Shown here in pieces: positions 1-7,162 of a stretch of DNA of 38,224 nt. The position numbers and the translations under genes are program-made. The notes beneath the pieces are model-generated. The model had not been told where the DNA came from, did no database searches, and was given only the letters and a program-made list of their open reading frames with translations. Location: NCBI GenBank assembly GCA_030643245.1, contig DAOWME010000003.1:1-38224 (forward strand), in the 5' to 3' direction. Each line of letters begins with the position of its first letter. Position 1 is the first letter of the stretch. This DNA comes from Deltaproteobacteria bacterium (GTDB taxonomy: Bacteria > Desulfobacterota > UBA8473).

Positions 1-153
1 GTGCATCTCATCTTCAGGCCATCTTTGCCCGATCTTCAAACACAAAATCCTCAAAATAGTTCGACTATTCCTGCGGTTTTGCGTTTTCAGATCGAACAAA
101 TCTAACCTAAATCTAAGCGCCAACTTGAGGAAGTTATTTCGGCCACGTCCCTT
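1..153. repeat. Dispersed inverted-repeat element, copy 1 (left end cut by window)
   Basis: This stretch matches three other places in the window (28165-28376, 37412-37720, 38110-38224), all in the same orientation. The right terminal arm (GGAAGTTATTTCG...) ends near 153, while the left arm lies outside the window. The core contains the imperfect palindrome AATAGTTCGACTATT within a larger nested inverted repeat. This copy is the short form: it lacks the roughly 26-bp GC-rich segment (CCCCGATCGGGG type) seen in copies 2 and 4. No open frame for a transposase is visible, so it looks like a non-autonomous, MITE-like or REP-like element. Confidence 0.85.
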
Positions 154-592
154 GTCAGGGTCACGGAAGACGAAGATTTTAACCTCAGGAATACAATGAG
201 TAGTATAAAATCTGAGTCTGACGCAGAGATTACGGAAAAGTACCATTTCTGGATGGGGGCTGGTTAACAACGGGAAACAAGAAACAAACCAGGAGGGGGG
301 GGTAAAAAAGGTTACACGCGTTTGATAATTCCAAAGCTTGGTCTCAGTATCTGTTACTTTTATGTAACCATCCAAGAATGTGACCTAAGTTTTTATAAAC
401 AGGGCAAAATGTCATCTTGGAGGAACAAAGACGATAAAAAGATGTTACATTTTCTTCACGTCTCGGCCATCGAATCACATCCAGTCATCTTAATAAAGTA
501 CCCTGAACATGATCCGCTTTCATCCTTTTAAAAGACCATAACACCTTGATTATTATGGTTTTGGTGAGAATCTCTGCAAACGAGTGAGGCGA
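154..592. other. Non-coding stretch without a convincing gene
   Basis: No credible gene was found. A 69-codon frame from a TTG at 322 has no well-placed ribosome binding site (the purine-rich GGAGG run lies about 20 bases too far upstream) and no recognisable protein features. The stretch is AT-rich and probably holds flanking sequence of the repeat element and the distal upstream region of the next transcription unit. Confidence 0.5.
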
Positions 593-610
593 TGAATGAA
601 GATTCATTCA
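593..610. promoter_or_regulatory. FadR/TetR-like operator, site 1
   Basis: Perfect 8-base arms TGAATGAA and TTCATTCA flank a two-base centre (GA). The same arms occur at 1658-1675. The pattern closely resembles the operator remembered for Bacillus FadR (YsiA), a TetR-family repressor that senses long-chain acyl-CoA. It lies just upstream of a possible promoter (TTGACA at 620-625, GATACA at 642-647, spacer 16). The regulator gene itself is not in the window, so the family assignment is an inference. Confidence 0.6.
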
Positions 611-619
611 ATTTTTTTA

Positions 620-647
620 TTGACACCGGGCTTGCAACCATGATACA
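620..647 (+). promoter_or_regulatory. Candidate sigma70 promoter for the ferredoxin unit
   Basis: A consensus -35 hexamer (TTGACA, 620-625) is followed after 16 bases by GATACA (642-647), a weaker -10. It lies 10 bases downstream of the palindromic operator. It would give a leader of roughly 260 nt before the ferredoxin gene, which contains a small CCGGG/CCCGG hairpin near 801-815. Confidence 0.4.
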
Positions 648-911
648 AAAGCCCGAAATTACGAAATTAGGGCTCACATTAAGCAATAAACACTTGGAAA
701 TTAAGTAAGTTATGGTCCTGAGATTTAAATGATTTCTAGTTGCAGTACATCCCTGGTATTTAGGCCCTTACTTCTACAATTTTAACAAGGGATCTCCTTG
801 CCCGGGTTTATCCCGGCACAACTTTTGCTGATTGTTGCTCATCAAGTGAATGGCCGAGAACATTGTATGGTATGGCTCCGGATGGTTCACAGTATTTATC
901 AGAGTTGGGCA

Positions 912-1130
912 ATGGTCAGCATCTTGATAGACGAAGAAAAGTGCAATTGTTGTGGATTGTGCGTGGGCGTATGCCCGAATGAGATATTGGTAAAAAGATC
1001 GGATGGTTGTTCTCCTCTGGTAACGGATGGAGAATGCTTTGGGTGCGAGAATTGTATAGTGATATGCGAGACTGGGGCCATTAGGATTATTGAAGAAGGT
1101 GAGGACGCCCCAAACGGGACAAAAACGTGA
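912..1130 (+). CDS. Small 2[4Fe-4S] ferredoxin
   Basis: The 72-residue protein starts MVSILIDEEKC. It carries two classical cluster motifs, CNCCGLCVGVCP and CFGCENCIVICE, so it should hold two [4Fe-4S] clusters and act as a cytoplasmic low-potential electron carrier. The start at 912 was chosen because the frame upstream (possible ATGs at 798 and 882) encodes nothing ferredoxin-like. No strong ribosome binding site precedes 912, so an earlier start such as 882 stays possible. The gene sits downstream of FadR-like operator 1 and 88 bases ahead of an unknown gene, with which it is probably cotranscribed. Its redox partner is unknown. Its position near dsrAB suggests electron supply linked to sulfate respiration or to acyl-CoA oxidation, but this is inference. 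Confidence 0.75.
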   Translation: MVSILIDEEKCNCCGLCVGVCPNEILVKRSDGCSPLVTDGECFGCENCIVICETGAIRIIEEGEDAPNGTKT

Positions 1131-1218
1131 CAAAGAGCCCCCGTTTTTGGCGAACTCGGATGGAGCACGGTAAGGGAACTCGGTAACGGATCCAAGAGTT
1201 AGAAAGGGGAGGTATCAG

Positions 1219-1542
1219 ATGGCAGATTATTATGTCAATGTCTTTATGGATGATGAAAAACTGAAGAAGATCGAAGATGCGGGGTTGGCAGGTGAGGTGA
1301 AGGAGATAGATGGCAAGAAATCGGTCCAAGTAGGCCTTAGTAAGAAGGAACATAAAAAGCTTTGCAAGAGTTTTCCGGATATGGCCACAGACGCTTCGAA
1401 TTGCTGTGTGCTTCCGGAAGAGGCAGAGAATACATTACTGGGTTTTGTAACGGACATGAAGACCCTCGATGTCATGAAGGCTGCAATCATGAAGCTCTAC
1501 AACCCCCTTGCAGGCAAGGATATCCGTAGTAGGATGCATTAA
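1219..1542 (+). CDS. Conserved-looking hypothetical protein, 107 aa
   Basis: A good ribosome binding site (GGGGAGG, 1205-1211) precedes the ATG at 1219. The protein is small, soluble and charged, with many lysines and a CC pair near residues 62-63 (SNCCVLPEE). No signal peptide or membrane segment is visible. I do not recognise the family. It follows the ferredoxin at short distance and is followed by a weak hairpin, so the two form a small unit behind FadR-like operator 1. Sulfate-reducer-specific small proteins are known to accompany dsr genes, and this could be one, but no function can be read from the sequence. Confidence 0.7.
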   Translation: MADYYVNVFMDDEKLKKIEDAGLAGEVKEIDGKKSVQVGLSKKEHKKLCKSFPDMATDASNCCVLPEEAENTLLGFVTDMKTLDVMKAAIMKLYNPLAGKDIRSRMH

Positions 1543-1576
1543 ATGGTGAGAGTTGTTGCAGACCGCCGACATTCAT

Positions 1577-1597
1577 GAAGCAATTGATATTGCTTTT
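1577..1597 (+). terminator. Weak hairpin, possible terminator
   Basis: The stem AGCAAT/ATTGCT (1579-1584 with 1589-1594), extendable by one or two pairs, has a TGAT loop and is followed by a short T run. It lies between the 1219 gene and the next promoter. It is weak for an intrinsic terminator. Confidence 0.35.
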
Positions 1598-1611
1598 CCT
1601 TCAAAAAAGTA

Positions 1612-1640
1612 TTGACTTCTTCAAGGTGAAGTGCTATTTT
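1612..1640 (+). promoter_or_regulatory. Sigma70-type promoter for the 1781-2738 unit
   Basis: TTGACT (1612-1617) and TATTTT (1635-1640) are separated by 17 bases. The predicted start point near 1647 lies about 10 bases upstream of the palindromic operator at 1658-1675, the usual layout for repression by blocking RNA polymerase. Confidence 0.6.
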
Positions 1641-1655
1641 TCATCCGTCGGAGGT

Positions 1656-1677
1656 AATGAATGAATATTCATTCATT
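1656..1677. promoter_or_regulatory. FadR/TetR-like operator, site 2
   Basis: This is a perfect 22-bp palindrome. Its core at 1658-1675 has the same TGAATGAA/TTCATTCA arms as site 1 but a TA centre. It lies directly downstream of the promoter at 1612-1640. The similarity to the known FadR (YsiA) operator pattern and the occurrence in front of two neighbouring units point to one shared TetR-family repressor. Confidence 0.65.
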
Positions 1678-1780
1678 GTACTTCGTTAACTCGGGGGCGG
1701 GGAGATCGCATTTACGTTGGAATATTGATCTATTTGAAGGTAAGTAAAAGTAGTTGTTATCTAAATCGCAGGACGTATAA

Positions 1781-2125
1781 GTGAGCAGACTTTCCCCGGA
1801 AGAAGAGAAGAGGAAGAGAGCCATATTCGACGGTATGGCTGCCAAGAGACAGAATCGGATTCTCGACAAGGGATATGACGAGTGGGATCCTTTTCAGAAG
1901 CCGAAGGATCCCCTCGACATGAGGACCGATAAAAATAGAAATACTGCGGTGAAATTGGTAAAGGAGTTTCTGCAGACATGCAGCCACGAAAAATACAGCA
2001 ATGCTTACGGCCGAGGTGCATGGGACATATGCGTCGGCATTATCGGCAACAGCCAGCGACACATGGCGATGTACGAGTTTTCTTGCTGGTACAGGGACTT
2101 TTTAGGGAATGACAAGGATGAGTGA
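1781..2125 (+). CDS. Hypothetical protein, 114 aa
   Basis: The frame starts at GTG 1781, about 9 bases after an AGGA. The protein begins with a highly charged, helix-prone segment (LSPEEEKRKRAIFDG) and ends with aromatic and hydrophobic residues and one cysteine (YEFSCWYRDFLG). No transmembrane segment or signal peptide is seen. I do not recognise the family. Its last 17 bases overlap the start of the TPR gene, which suggests translational coupling and a shared process. The unit is placed behind a FadR-like operator and just upstream of dsrAB. The 5' UTR is about 130 nt. Confidence 0.65.
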   Translation: MSRLSPEEEKRKRAIFDGMAAKRQNRILDKGYDEWDPFQKPKDPLDMRTDKNRNTAVKLVKEFLQTCSHEKYSNAYGRGAWDICVGIIGNSQRHMAMYEFSCWYRDFLGNDKDE

Positions 2126-2738
2126 AGAGATCTCCACCGAAGAGTATATCAGAGACCTGAGACAGAATTTAAGGGAGAACCCAGGGTGCGCCCTTAATCA
2201 TTACAACCTCGCGATCGCACTCGTCAAGCATCATAAATGGGATGAAGCGATATCAGAGTTTAGGGCGGCAATAAATGAGAGCCCTCGTATGGTGGAAGCC
2301 CATGTCAACCTGAGTGGTATATACTTCCAGATGGGAGAGATGGAAAAAGGGATCGAACTCTGTAAGCATGTTATAGAGTTCAGACCCGACTTTGCTCCTC
2401 CATATGGTAATCTGGGGTTCGCTTATTTGGAACAGGGTGAGGTTGAGAAGGCAATAGAGATGCTAAGGAGGGCGGTCAAGAAAGACCCGGAATTTGTCCA
2501 GGCGCTGAGCACGCTTGGGGGCGCGTATCTCATGCAGGGAATGATTGAAGAGAGTATTGAGAACAGCAAGAAGGCAATTGATATCGCTCCAAATTTTGCC
2601 GTGGCACATAATAACCTGTCTATTGCATATCTTGAAAAGGGGGAGTTTAAAAAAGCCATCGAATATTGCGACAAGGCGATATCATTTGGGTTTGAAGTAC
2701 ACCCTGAGTTTTTAAAGGAGTTAGAGGCCTATCGTTAG
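2109..2738 (+). CDS. Tetratricopeptide-repeat protein
   Basis: The 209-residue protein is built of about five TPR units. The 34-residue pattern is visible as NLAIALVKHHKWDEAISEF, NLSGIYFQMGEMEKGIEL, NLGFAYLEQGEVEKAIEML, TLGGAYLMQGMIEESIENS and NLSIAYLEKGEFKKAIEYC. TPR folds bind partner proteins, so it is probably a scaffold or assembly helper in the cytoplasm, because no signal peptide is present. The start may be ATG 2109 or ATG 2118; both overlap the preceding gene. It is the last gene before the dsrA leader, and a link to dsr proteins is plausible from position only. Confidence 0.85.
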   Translation: MTRMSEEISTEEYIRDLRQNLRENPGCALNHYNLAIALVKHHKWDEAISEFRAAINESPRMVEAHVNLSGIYFQMGEMEKGIELCKHVIEFRPDFAPPYGNLGFAYLEQGEVEKAIEMLRRAVKKDPEFVQALSTLGGAYLMQGMIEESIENSKKAIDIAPNFAVAHNNLSIAYLEKGEFKKAIEYCDKAISFGFEVHPEFLKELEAYR

Positions 2739-2914
2739 TGAAGTTAAGAGCAGTTTTAGCAAGATAACTTCACATTTAGACATATGGTTTTATTTTGTAT
2801 GTGTCTCAGCGACCAACGGTTTGAATGACTCCGAAATCTTTGGGGAGGGGGTGAAGAGAGGGCAGTCCGCAGACAAGGGTTACAATTTACTTAACAACGA
2901 ATGGAGGTATTTTA
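2738..2914 (+). promoter_or_regulatory. dsrA upstream region with inverted repeat
   Basis: The 176-base gap before dsrA starts with perfect 9-base arms GTGAAGTTA (2738-2746) and TAACTTCAC (2765-2773), which could form a hairpin or bind a regulator. No U tract follows, so it is not a classical terminator. A TACAAT -10-like hexamer occurs at 2881-2886 without a clear -35. The sequence CTTAACAACGAA (2890-2901) just ahead of the ribosome binding site (GGAGG, 2904-2908) also occurs ahead of sat (23932-23943). Confidence 0.4.
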
Positions 2915-4222
2915 ATGACAAAACGTAAGACTCCTATGTTAGATGAGCTGGAGAAAGGAAGCTGGCCTAGTTTCGTATCTGATATGAAACAGGAGGCCGA
3001 AGCCAGAGAAAAGACGGATGTCGATTTGCAGACCCCGAGGGAATGTGTCGATGATCTGCTCGGTCTTCTTGAACTTACATATGTGGACAAGGTGGTCCAC
3101 TGGAAACACGGTGGAATTGTCGGCGTATTCGGATACGGCGGCGGTGTTATCGGCAGATACTGCGACCAGCCCGAAGAATTTCCGGGTGTGAGAGACTTCC
3201 ATACAATGCGCGTCAATCAACCGTCGAGCAAGTTTTATTCCTCGGAATACTTGAGGCAAGTATGTGAATTATGGGAGAGACGTGGTAGCGGCCTGACCAA
3301 TATGCATGGTTCCACGGGTGATATCATCCTGCTTGGGACCACTACACCGCAGTTGGAAGAGGTCTTCTGGGAACTGACCCATAACCTTGATCAGGATCTC
3401 GGTGGGTCCGGTTCCAACCTGAGAACCCCATCCTGCTGTATAGGGAAGGCCAGATGCGAATTTGCCTGTTACGATACCCAGGCTATCTGCACTGAGTTTA
3501 CTATGGAATATCAGGATGAGTTGCATAGGCCCGCATTTCCTTATAAGTTCAAGTTTAAGTTCGATGGATGTCCTAACGGTTGTGTGGCAGCCATTGCCAG
3601 GGCCGACATGTCGATTATCGGCGCATGGCGAGACGATATACGAATAGACCAGGAAGCTGTCAATGCTTATGTCGGGGGTGAGATCAAACCCAACGGAGGA
3701 GCCCATTCCGGGCGTGACTGGGGGGCCTTCGATATTCAAAAAGAGGTGGTCGACCTTTGTCCCACCGAATGTATGTCATGGGATGGAAAGAAATTGGGGA
3801 TTTACAATAAAGAATGTAACCGTTGTATGCATTGTATAAATGTGATGCCCAGAGCCCTGAGGATAGGAGAGGATACAGGCGCCTCCATTCTCTTTGGAGC
3901 AAAGGCCCCTATCTTGGAGGGCGCTCAGATGTCCACATTGACTATCCCGTTCATGAAGATCGAGGAGCCGTATGAGGAACTAAAGGATATTGTCGAGAAG
4001 GTGTGGGATTATTGGTCTGAAGAGGGTAAGAACAGAGAACGCCTTGGTGAGTTGATACAGAGAGAGGGCTTTCAGAAGTTCCTCGAAGTCTGTGAACTCG
4101 ATGCAGACCCTCGAATGATCCAGGAGCCTCGATCTAACCCTTACATCTTTTGGAAGGAGGAGGATGTTCCGGGTGGATGGGAGAGGGATATCAATGAATT
4201 TAGGAAAAAACACCAGAAATAG
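2915..4222 (+). CDS. dsrA: Dissimilatory sulfite reductase, alpha subunit
   Basis: The 435-residue protein is a full-length DsrA. With DsrB it forms the cytoplasmic alpha2beta2 enzyme that reduces sulfite with six electrons, passing sulfur to DsrC. Siroheme-[4Fe-4S] ligands are seen as C175, C181, C219 and C223 (SCCIGKARC and DGCPNGC), and the inserted ferredoxin domain as C282, C301, C304 and C307 (CPTEC, CNRCMHC). The spacing matches the Desulfovibrio enzyme with an offset of two. A strong ribosome binding site (TGGAGG) precedes ATG 2915. dsrB follows after 12 bases. The adjacent dsrD, together with apr/qmo/sat on the same strand, indicates the reductive rather than the sulfur-oxidising type. 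Confidence 0.98.
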   Translation: MTKRKTPMLDELEKGSWPSFVSDMKQEAEAREKTDVDLQTPRECVDDLLGLLELTYVDKVVHWKHGGIVGVFGYGGGVIGRYCDQPEEFPGVRDFHTMRVNQPSSKFYSSEYLRQVCELWERRGSGLTNMHGSTGDIILLGTTTPQLEEVFWELTHNLDQDLGGSGSNLRTPSCCIGKARCEFACYDTQAICTEFTMEYQDELHRPAFPYKFKFKFDGCPNGCVAAIARADMSIIGAWRDDIRIDQEAVNAYVGGEIKPNGGAHSGRDWGAFDIQKEVVDLCPTECMSWDGKKLGIYNKECNRCMHCINVMPRALRIGEDTGASILFGAKAPILEGAQMSTLTIPFMKIEEPYEELKDIVEKVWDYWSEEGKNRERLGELIQREGFQKFLEVCELDADPRMIQEPRSNPYIFWKEEDVPGGWERDINEFRKKHQK

Positions 4223-4234
4223 GAGGTTTTATCA

Positions 4235-5350
4235 ATGGTCTATGATCCAAGTGATCCATTGAAGGATAGGATAACTGATATAGGTCCGAAAAATTACAAG
4301 GAGTTTTTACCTAATGTAATCAAAGAGAATTACGGGAAGTGGCTTTACCATGAGATCCTTGAACCGGGCGTACTTATGCACGTCTCGGAAACGGGAGACA
4401 AGGTTTACACCGTTAGGGTCGGTGGATGCCGCCTCATGAGTGTTACACACATACGTGAGATATGTGAGATCGCAGACAAACACTGTGACGGATACATGAG
4501 GTTCACCACCCGCAATAATATCGAGTTTATGGTCGATGACGAAGCAAAGTTGAAACCCTTGATGGAAGACCTTGATGGCAGAGAGTTTTCGGCAGGGTCC
4601 AAGAAATTCCCGAGGGGCGGTACAGGTGCCGGTCTTACCAACATCGTGCATACCCAGGGCTGGATCCACTGCCATACACCGGCCATCGATGCTTCCGGCG
4701 TTGTAAAGTGCGTGATGGACGAACTGTTCGATGATTTCCAGGGCATGAGATTTCCGGCGCAGGTCAGAATATCCCTCGCCTGCTGTCTCAATATGTGCGG
4801 CGCAGTCCACTGCTCCGACATCGCTATCCTGGGAATCCATCGCAAGCCCCCGATGCTTGACCATGAGAATCTCGACAATATGTGTGAGATCCCGTTGGCA
4901 ATAGCAGCATGCCCAACCGGGGCTATCAAACCGGCTAAGGTTGACGGTAAGAAGAGCGTTGCGGTTAAAAATGAGAGGTGCATGTTCTGCGGCAATTGTT
5001 ATACCATGTGCCCTAGCATGCCGTTGGCTGATGAAGAGGGGAGTGGCGTCGCCCTGCTGGTGGGAGGCAAGATATCGAACAGGATAAGCGAGCCGAAGTT
5101 CTCAAAGGTGGTGGTTCCCTTTATCCCCAATGAGCCCCCGCGTTGGCCGTCAACCGTTGATGCGATCAAGAAGATCCTCTATGCATACGTAGATGACGCA
5201 AAGAAATACGAACGCCTCGGTGATTGGGCCGAGAGGATCGGCTGGGAGAGGTTTTTTGATAAGACCGGCCTGCCTTTCTCGGGACATCTCATCGACGATT
5301 ATCGCTTCGCATATACGACCTGGCGTCAGAGCACACAATTCAAATTCTAA
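4235..5350 (+). CDS. dsrB: Dissimilatory sulfite reductase, beta subunit
   Basis: The 371-residue protein is a complete DsrB, which carries the catalytically active siroheme. The siroheme/[4Fe-4S] region reads GWIHCHTPAID and CCLNMCGAVHC (C183, C184, C188, C193). The ferredoxin domain has CPTGAI (C226) and CMFCGNCYTMCP (C249, C252, C255, C259). The ribosome binding site AGGAGG precedes ATG 4235, and the gene is cotranscribed with dsrA. A conserved hairpin-like inverted repeat follows before dsrD. Nothing is truncated or frameshifted. Confidence 0.98.
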   Translation: MVYDPSDPLKDRITDIGPKNYKEFLPNVIKENYGKWLYHEILEPGVLMHVSETGDKVYTVRVGGCRLMSVTHIREICEIADKHCDGYMRFTTRNNIEFMVDDEAKLKPLMEDLDGREFSAGSKKFPRGGTGAGLTNIVHTQGWIHCHTPAIDASGVVKCVMDELFDDFQGMRFPAQVRISLACCLNMCGAVHCSDIAILGIHRKPPMLDHENLDNMCEIPLAIAACPTGAIKPAKVDGKKSVAVKNERCMFCGNCYTMCPSMPLADEEGSGVALLVGGKISNRISEPKFSKVVVPFIPNEPPRWPSTVDAIKKILYAYVDDAKKYERLGDWAERIGWERFFDKTGLPFSGHLIDDYRFAYTTWRQSTQFKF

Positions 5351-5361
5351 TGAACGAAATA

Positions 5362-5409
5362 GTTCACAGGGATCAGTACGGTAACAAATCATCTCTGATC
5401 TCTGTGAAC
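5362..5409 (+). other. Intercistronic stem-loop between dsrB and dsrD
   Basis: The arms GTTCACAGGGATCAG (5362-5376) and CTGATCTCTGTGAAC (5395-5409) pair over 15 positions with one G-U type mismatch and an 18-base loop. Only a short CTTTAATT follows, so full termination is unlikely. It may stabilise the dsrAB transcript or lower readthrough into dsrD. Confidence 0.7.
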
Positions 5410-5431
5410 CTTTAATTAAAAGAGGTGTCCA

Positions 5432-5674
5432 ATGGGGCCTGAAGAGGATAGACAGCTTATAGTCGATACACTGAAAAAGAAAAAAGGAAAGACGAAATTC
5501 TACCTGAAAGATTTCAATAAGATCTTTCCAGACAGGAAACCAAGGGAAGTGAAGAAGCTTGTAAATAAGATGGTCACTGAGGGGATCCTTGAGTACTGGT
5601 CAAGCGGGAGCACTACCTTGATCGGGCTGAAAGGCGCCGGTAAGCAGCACGACACTGAGGAAAAGGACGAATAA
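5432..5674 (+). CDS. dsrD: DsrD, activator of dissimilatory sulfite reductase
   Basis: The 80-residue, lysine-rich protein has the winged-helix family pattern (LKDFNKIFPDRKPREVKKLVNKMVTEGILEYW, residues about 25-57) and a charged tail. Family length is about 78-80 residues. DsrD is known to bind DsrAB and raise its sulfite-reducing activity rather than act as a DNA-binding regulator. Its presence is a marker of the reductive pathway. It lies 81 bases after dsrB, beyond a stem-loop, with an AGAGGTG ribosome binding site, and only 5 bases before dsrN. Confidence 0.95.
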   Translation: MGPEEDRQLIVDTLKKKKGKTKFYLKDFNKIFPDRKPREVKKLVNKMVTEGILEYWSSGSTTLIGLKGAGKQHDTEEKDE

Positions 5675-5679
5675 AGAGA

Positions 5680-7143
5680 ATGTATATGGACTGTCCCAGG
5701 ATAGCCTTCTCCGCATTGCGAGGAAATTCAGGCAAGACACTCTTGACTGTAGGTGTGGTAGCAAAGCTCCACAGGGATGGAAAGGCCGTCTCTCCTTTCA
5801 AGAAGGGGCCGGATTATATAGATGCGGCCTGGCTGGCCCTTGCGGCTGATCGTTCCTGTTACAACCTCGATGCGTTTTTGATGGAGCGGGAGGCCCTTAT
5901 TTCTTCCTTTACAACCCATGTGAGGCAGTCCGACTGCGCCATAATGGAGGGCAACAGGGGTCTCTTCGATGGAATGGACGCACACGGTAGTTACAGTACT
6001 GCCGAGCTCGCCAAGATGCTTCAGATGCCGGTGGTTCTCATAGTCGACTGCAGTATGGCAACCCGCACGGTCGCCGCAATGGTCCTCGGCTGTCAACACC
6101 TTGACCCTGAGGTGGCCATAAAGGGGGTCATTCTCAATCGGGTTCGGGGAAATCGCCACGAATCAATTGTGCGCCGTGCTGTAGAGGAGAATTGCGGAGT
6201 TTCAATATTGGGGGCCGTCCCCAGGATAAAAGGATCAGTCTTTCCGGAAAGGCATATGGGGCTCGTTCCACCTCAGGAACACCCGGGCGCCCGCAAAGCC
6301 GTGGACAAGGCTGTAGGGATTGTCGAAGAATTCATAGATGTAAAGGAAGTATGGAAGATTGCCTTAGAGGCGCCACCTCTCGACCTGATTGATTCTACTG
6401 AAGATAGATCACAAGAGGGGATGCAATTGATGCCTCGAAAAAGGCCGCGGATCGGATTTATCAGGGATTCTGCCTTCTGGTTTTACTATCCTGATAACCT
6501 GGAGGCCCTTGAAAGACTGGGGGCCGAAATGGTAGAGTGCAACGCCCTCCTGCAGGATGAGCTTCCGAGGTTGGATGCCCTGTACATCGGAGGGGGGTTT
6601 CCTGAGACCCATGCCGAGGCCCTGGCTGCCAACTCAGGTTTCCGAAGGTCTCTGAATGAGGCAGTAGAAGATGGACTTCCCGTGTATGCGGAGTGTGGCG
6701 GGCTGATGTATCTTGGGAGAAACCTGTTAATTGACGGAAGCACTTTCCCCATGACCGGTGTCTTTCCCTTGACTATTGAACTGAAAAGAAGTCCCCAGGG
6801 TCATGGGTACACCATCCTTGAAGTTGATAAACCCAACCCCTATTTCAAAGTAGGGGAGGCCATATGCGGCCATGAGTTTCACTATTCCAGAATCGTGGAT
6901 TTAGCGGAAAAAGAGATGCCCCTGGCATTTAAAGTCAGGAGAGGATGCGGTGTAGATGGGAGAAGGGATGGACTATATTACAGGAATGTCTTGGCAACAT
7001 ACTCTCATCTCCACGTTTTAGGGAAAAAAGAATGGGCTGAGGGTCTCTTTGACCTGGCCATTTCTTATGGTCATAAGCCCGGGAGAAAAAGAGAAGATGT
7101 GCCCTTTAACGAGGGTAATCTCCCCGCTGCCCTGAATTTCTGA
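5680..7143 (+). CDS. dsrN: DsrN, siroheme amidase-like (CbiA/CobB family)
   Basis: The 487-residue protein has the two-domain layout of cobyrinate a,c-diamide synthase: an ATP-binding domain with P-loop GNSGKT near the N terminus, then a class I glutamine amidotransferase domain with the nucleophile in AECGGLMYL and the histidine motif GHEFHYS. In sulfur bacteria DsrN is the CbiA homologue that amidates siroheme for DsrAB. Placement directly after dsrD makes that role more likely than cobalamin synthesis, although the sequence alone does not exclude CbiA. The start could be ATG 5680 or ATG 5686; the short gap after dsrD implies translational coupling. Confidence 0.88.
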   Translation: MYMDCPRIAFSALRGNSGKTLLTVGVVAKLHRDGKAVSPFKKGPDYIDAAWLALAADRSCYNLDAFLMEREALISSFTTHVRQSDCAIMEGNRGLFDGMDAHGSYSTAELAKMLQMPVVLIVDCSMATRTVAAMVLGCQHLDPEVAIKGVILNRVRGNRHESIVRRAVEENCGVSILGAVPRIKGSVFPERHMGLVPPQEHPGARKAVDKAVGIVEEFIDVKEVWKIALEAPPLDLIDSTEDRSQEGMQLMPRKRPRIGFIRDSAFWFYYPDNLEALERLGAEMVECNALLQDELPRLDALYIGGGFPETHAEALAANSGFRRSLNEAVEDGLPVYAECGGLMYLGRNLLIDGSTFPMTGVFPLTIELKRSPQGHGYTILEVDKPNPYFKVGEAICGHEFHYSRIVDLAEKEMPLAFKVRRGCGVDGRRDGLYYRNVLATYSHLHVLGKKEWAEGLFDLAISYGHKPGRKREDVPFNEGNLPAALNF

Positions 7144-7162
7144 TGGAAACGCCAGTGGAAGA

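Noticed and set aside
322..531. 69-codon frame from TTG
   Set aside because: No well-spaced ribosome binding site, no domain pattern, in an AT-rich gap.
774..1133. 119-codon minus-strand frame
   Set aside because: It lies opposite the ferredoxin gene, whose cluster motifs are clear on the plus strand; no protein pattern on the minus strand.
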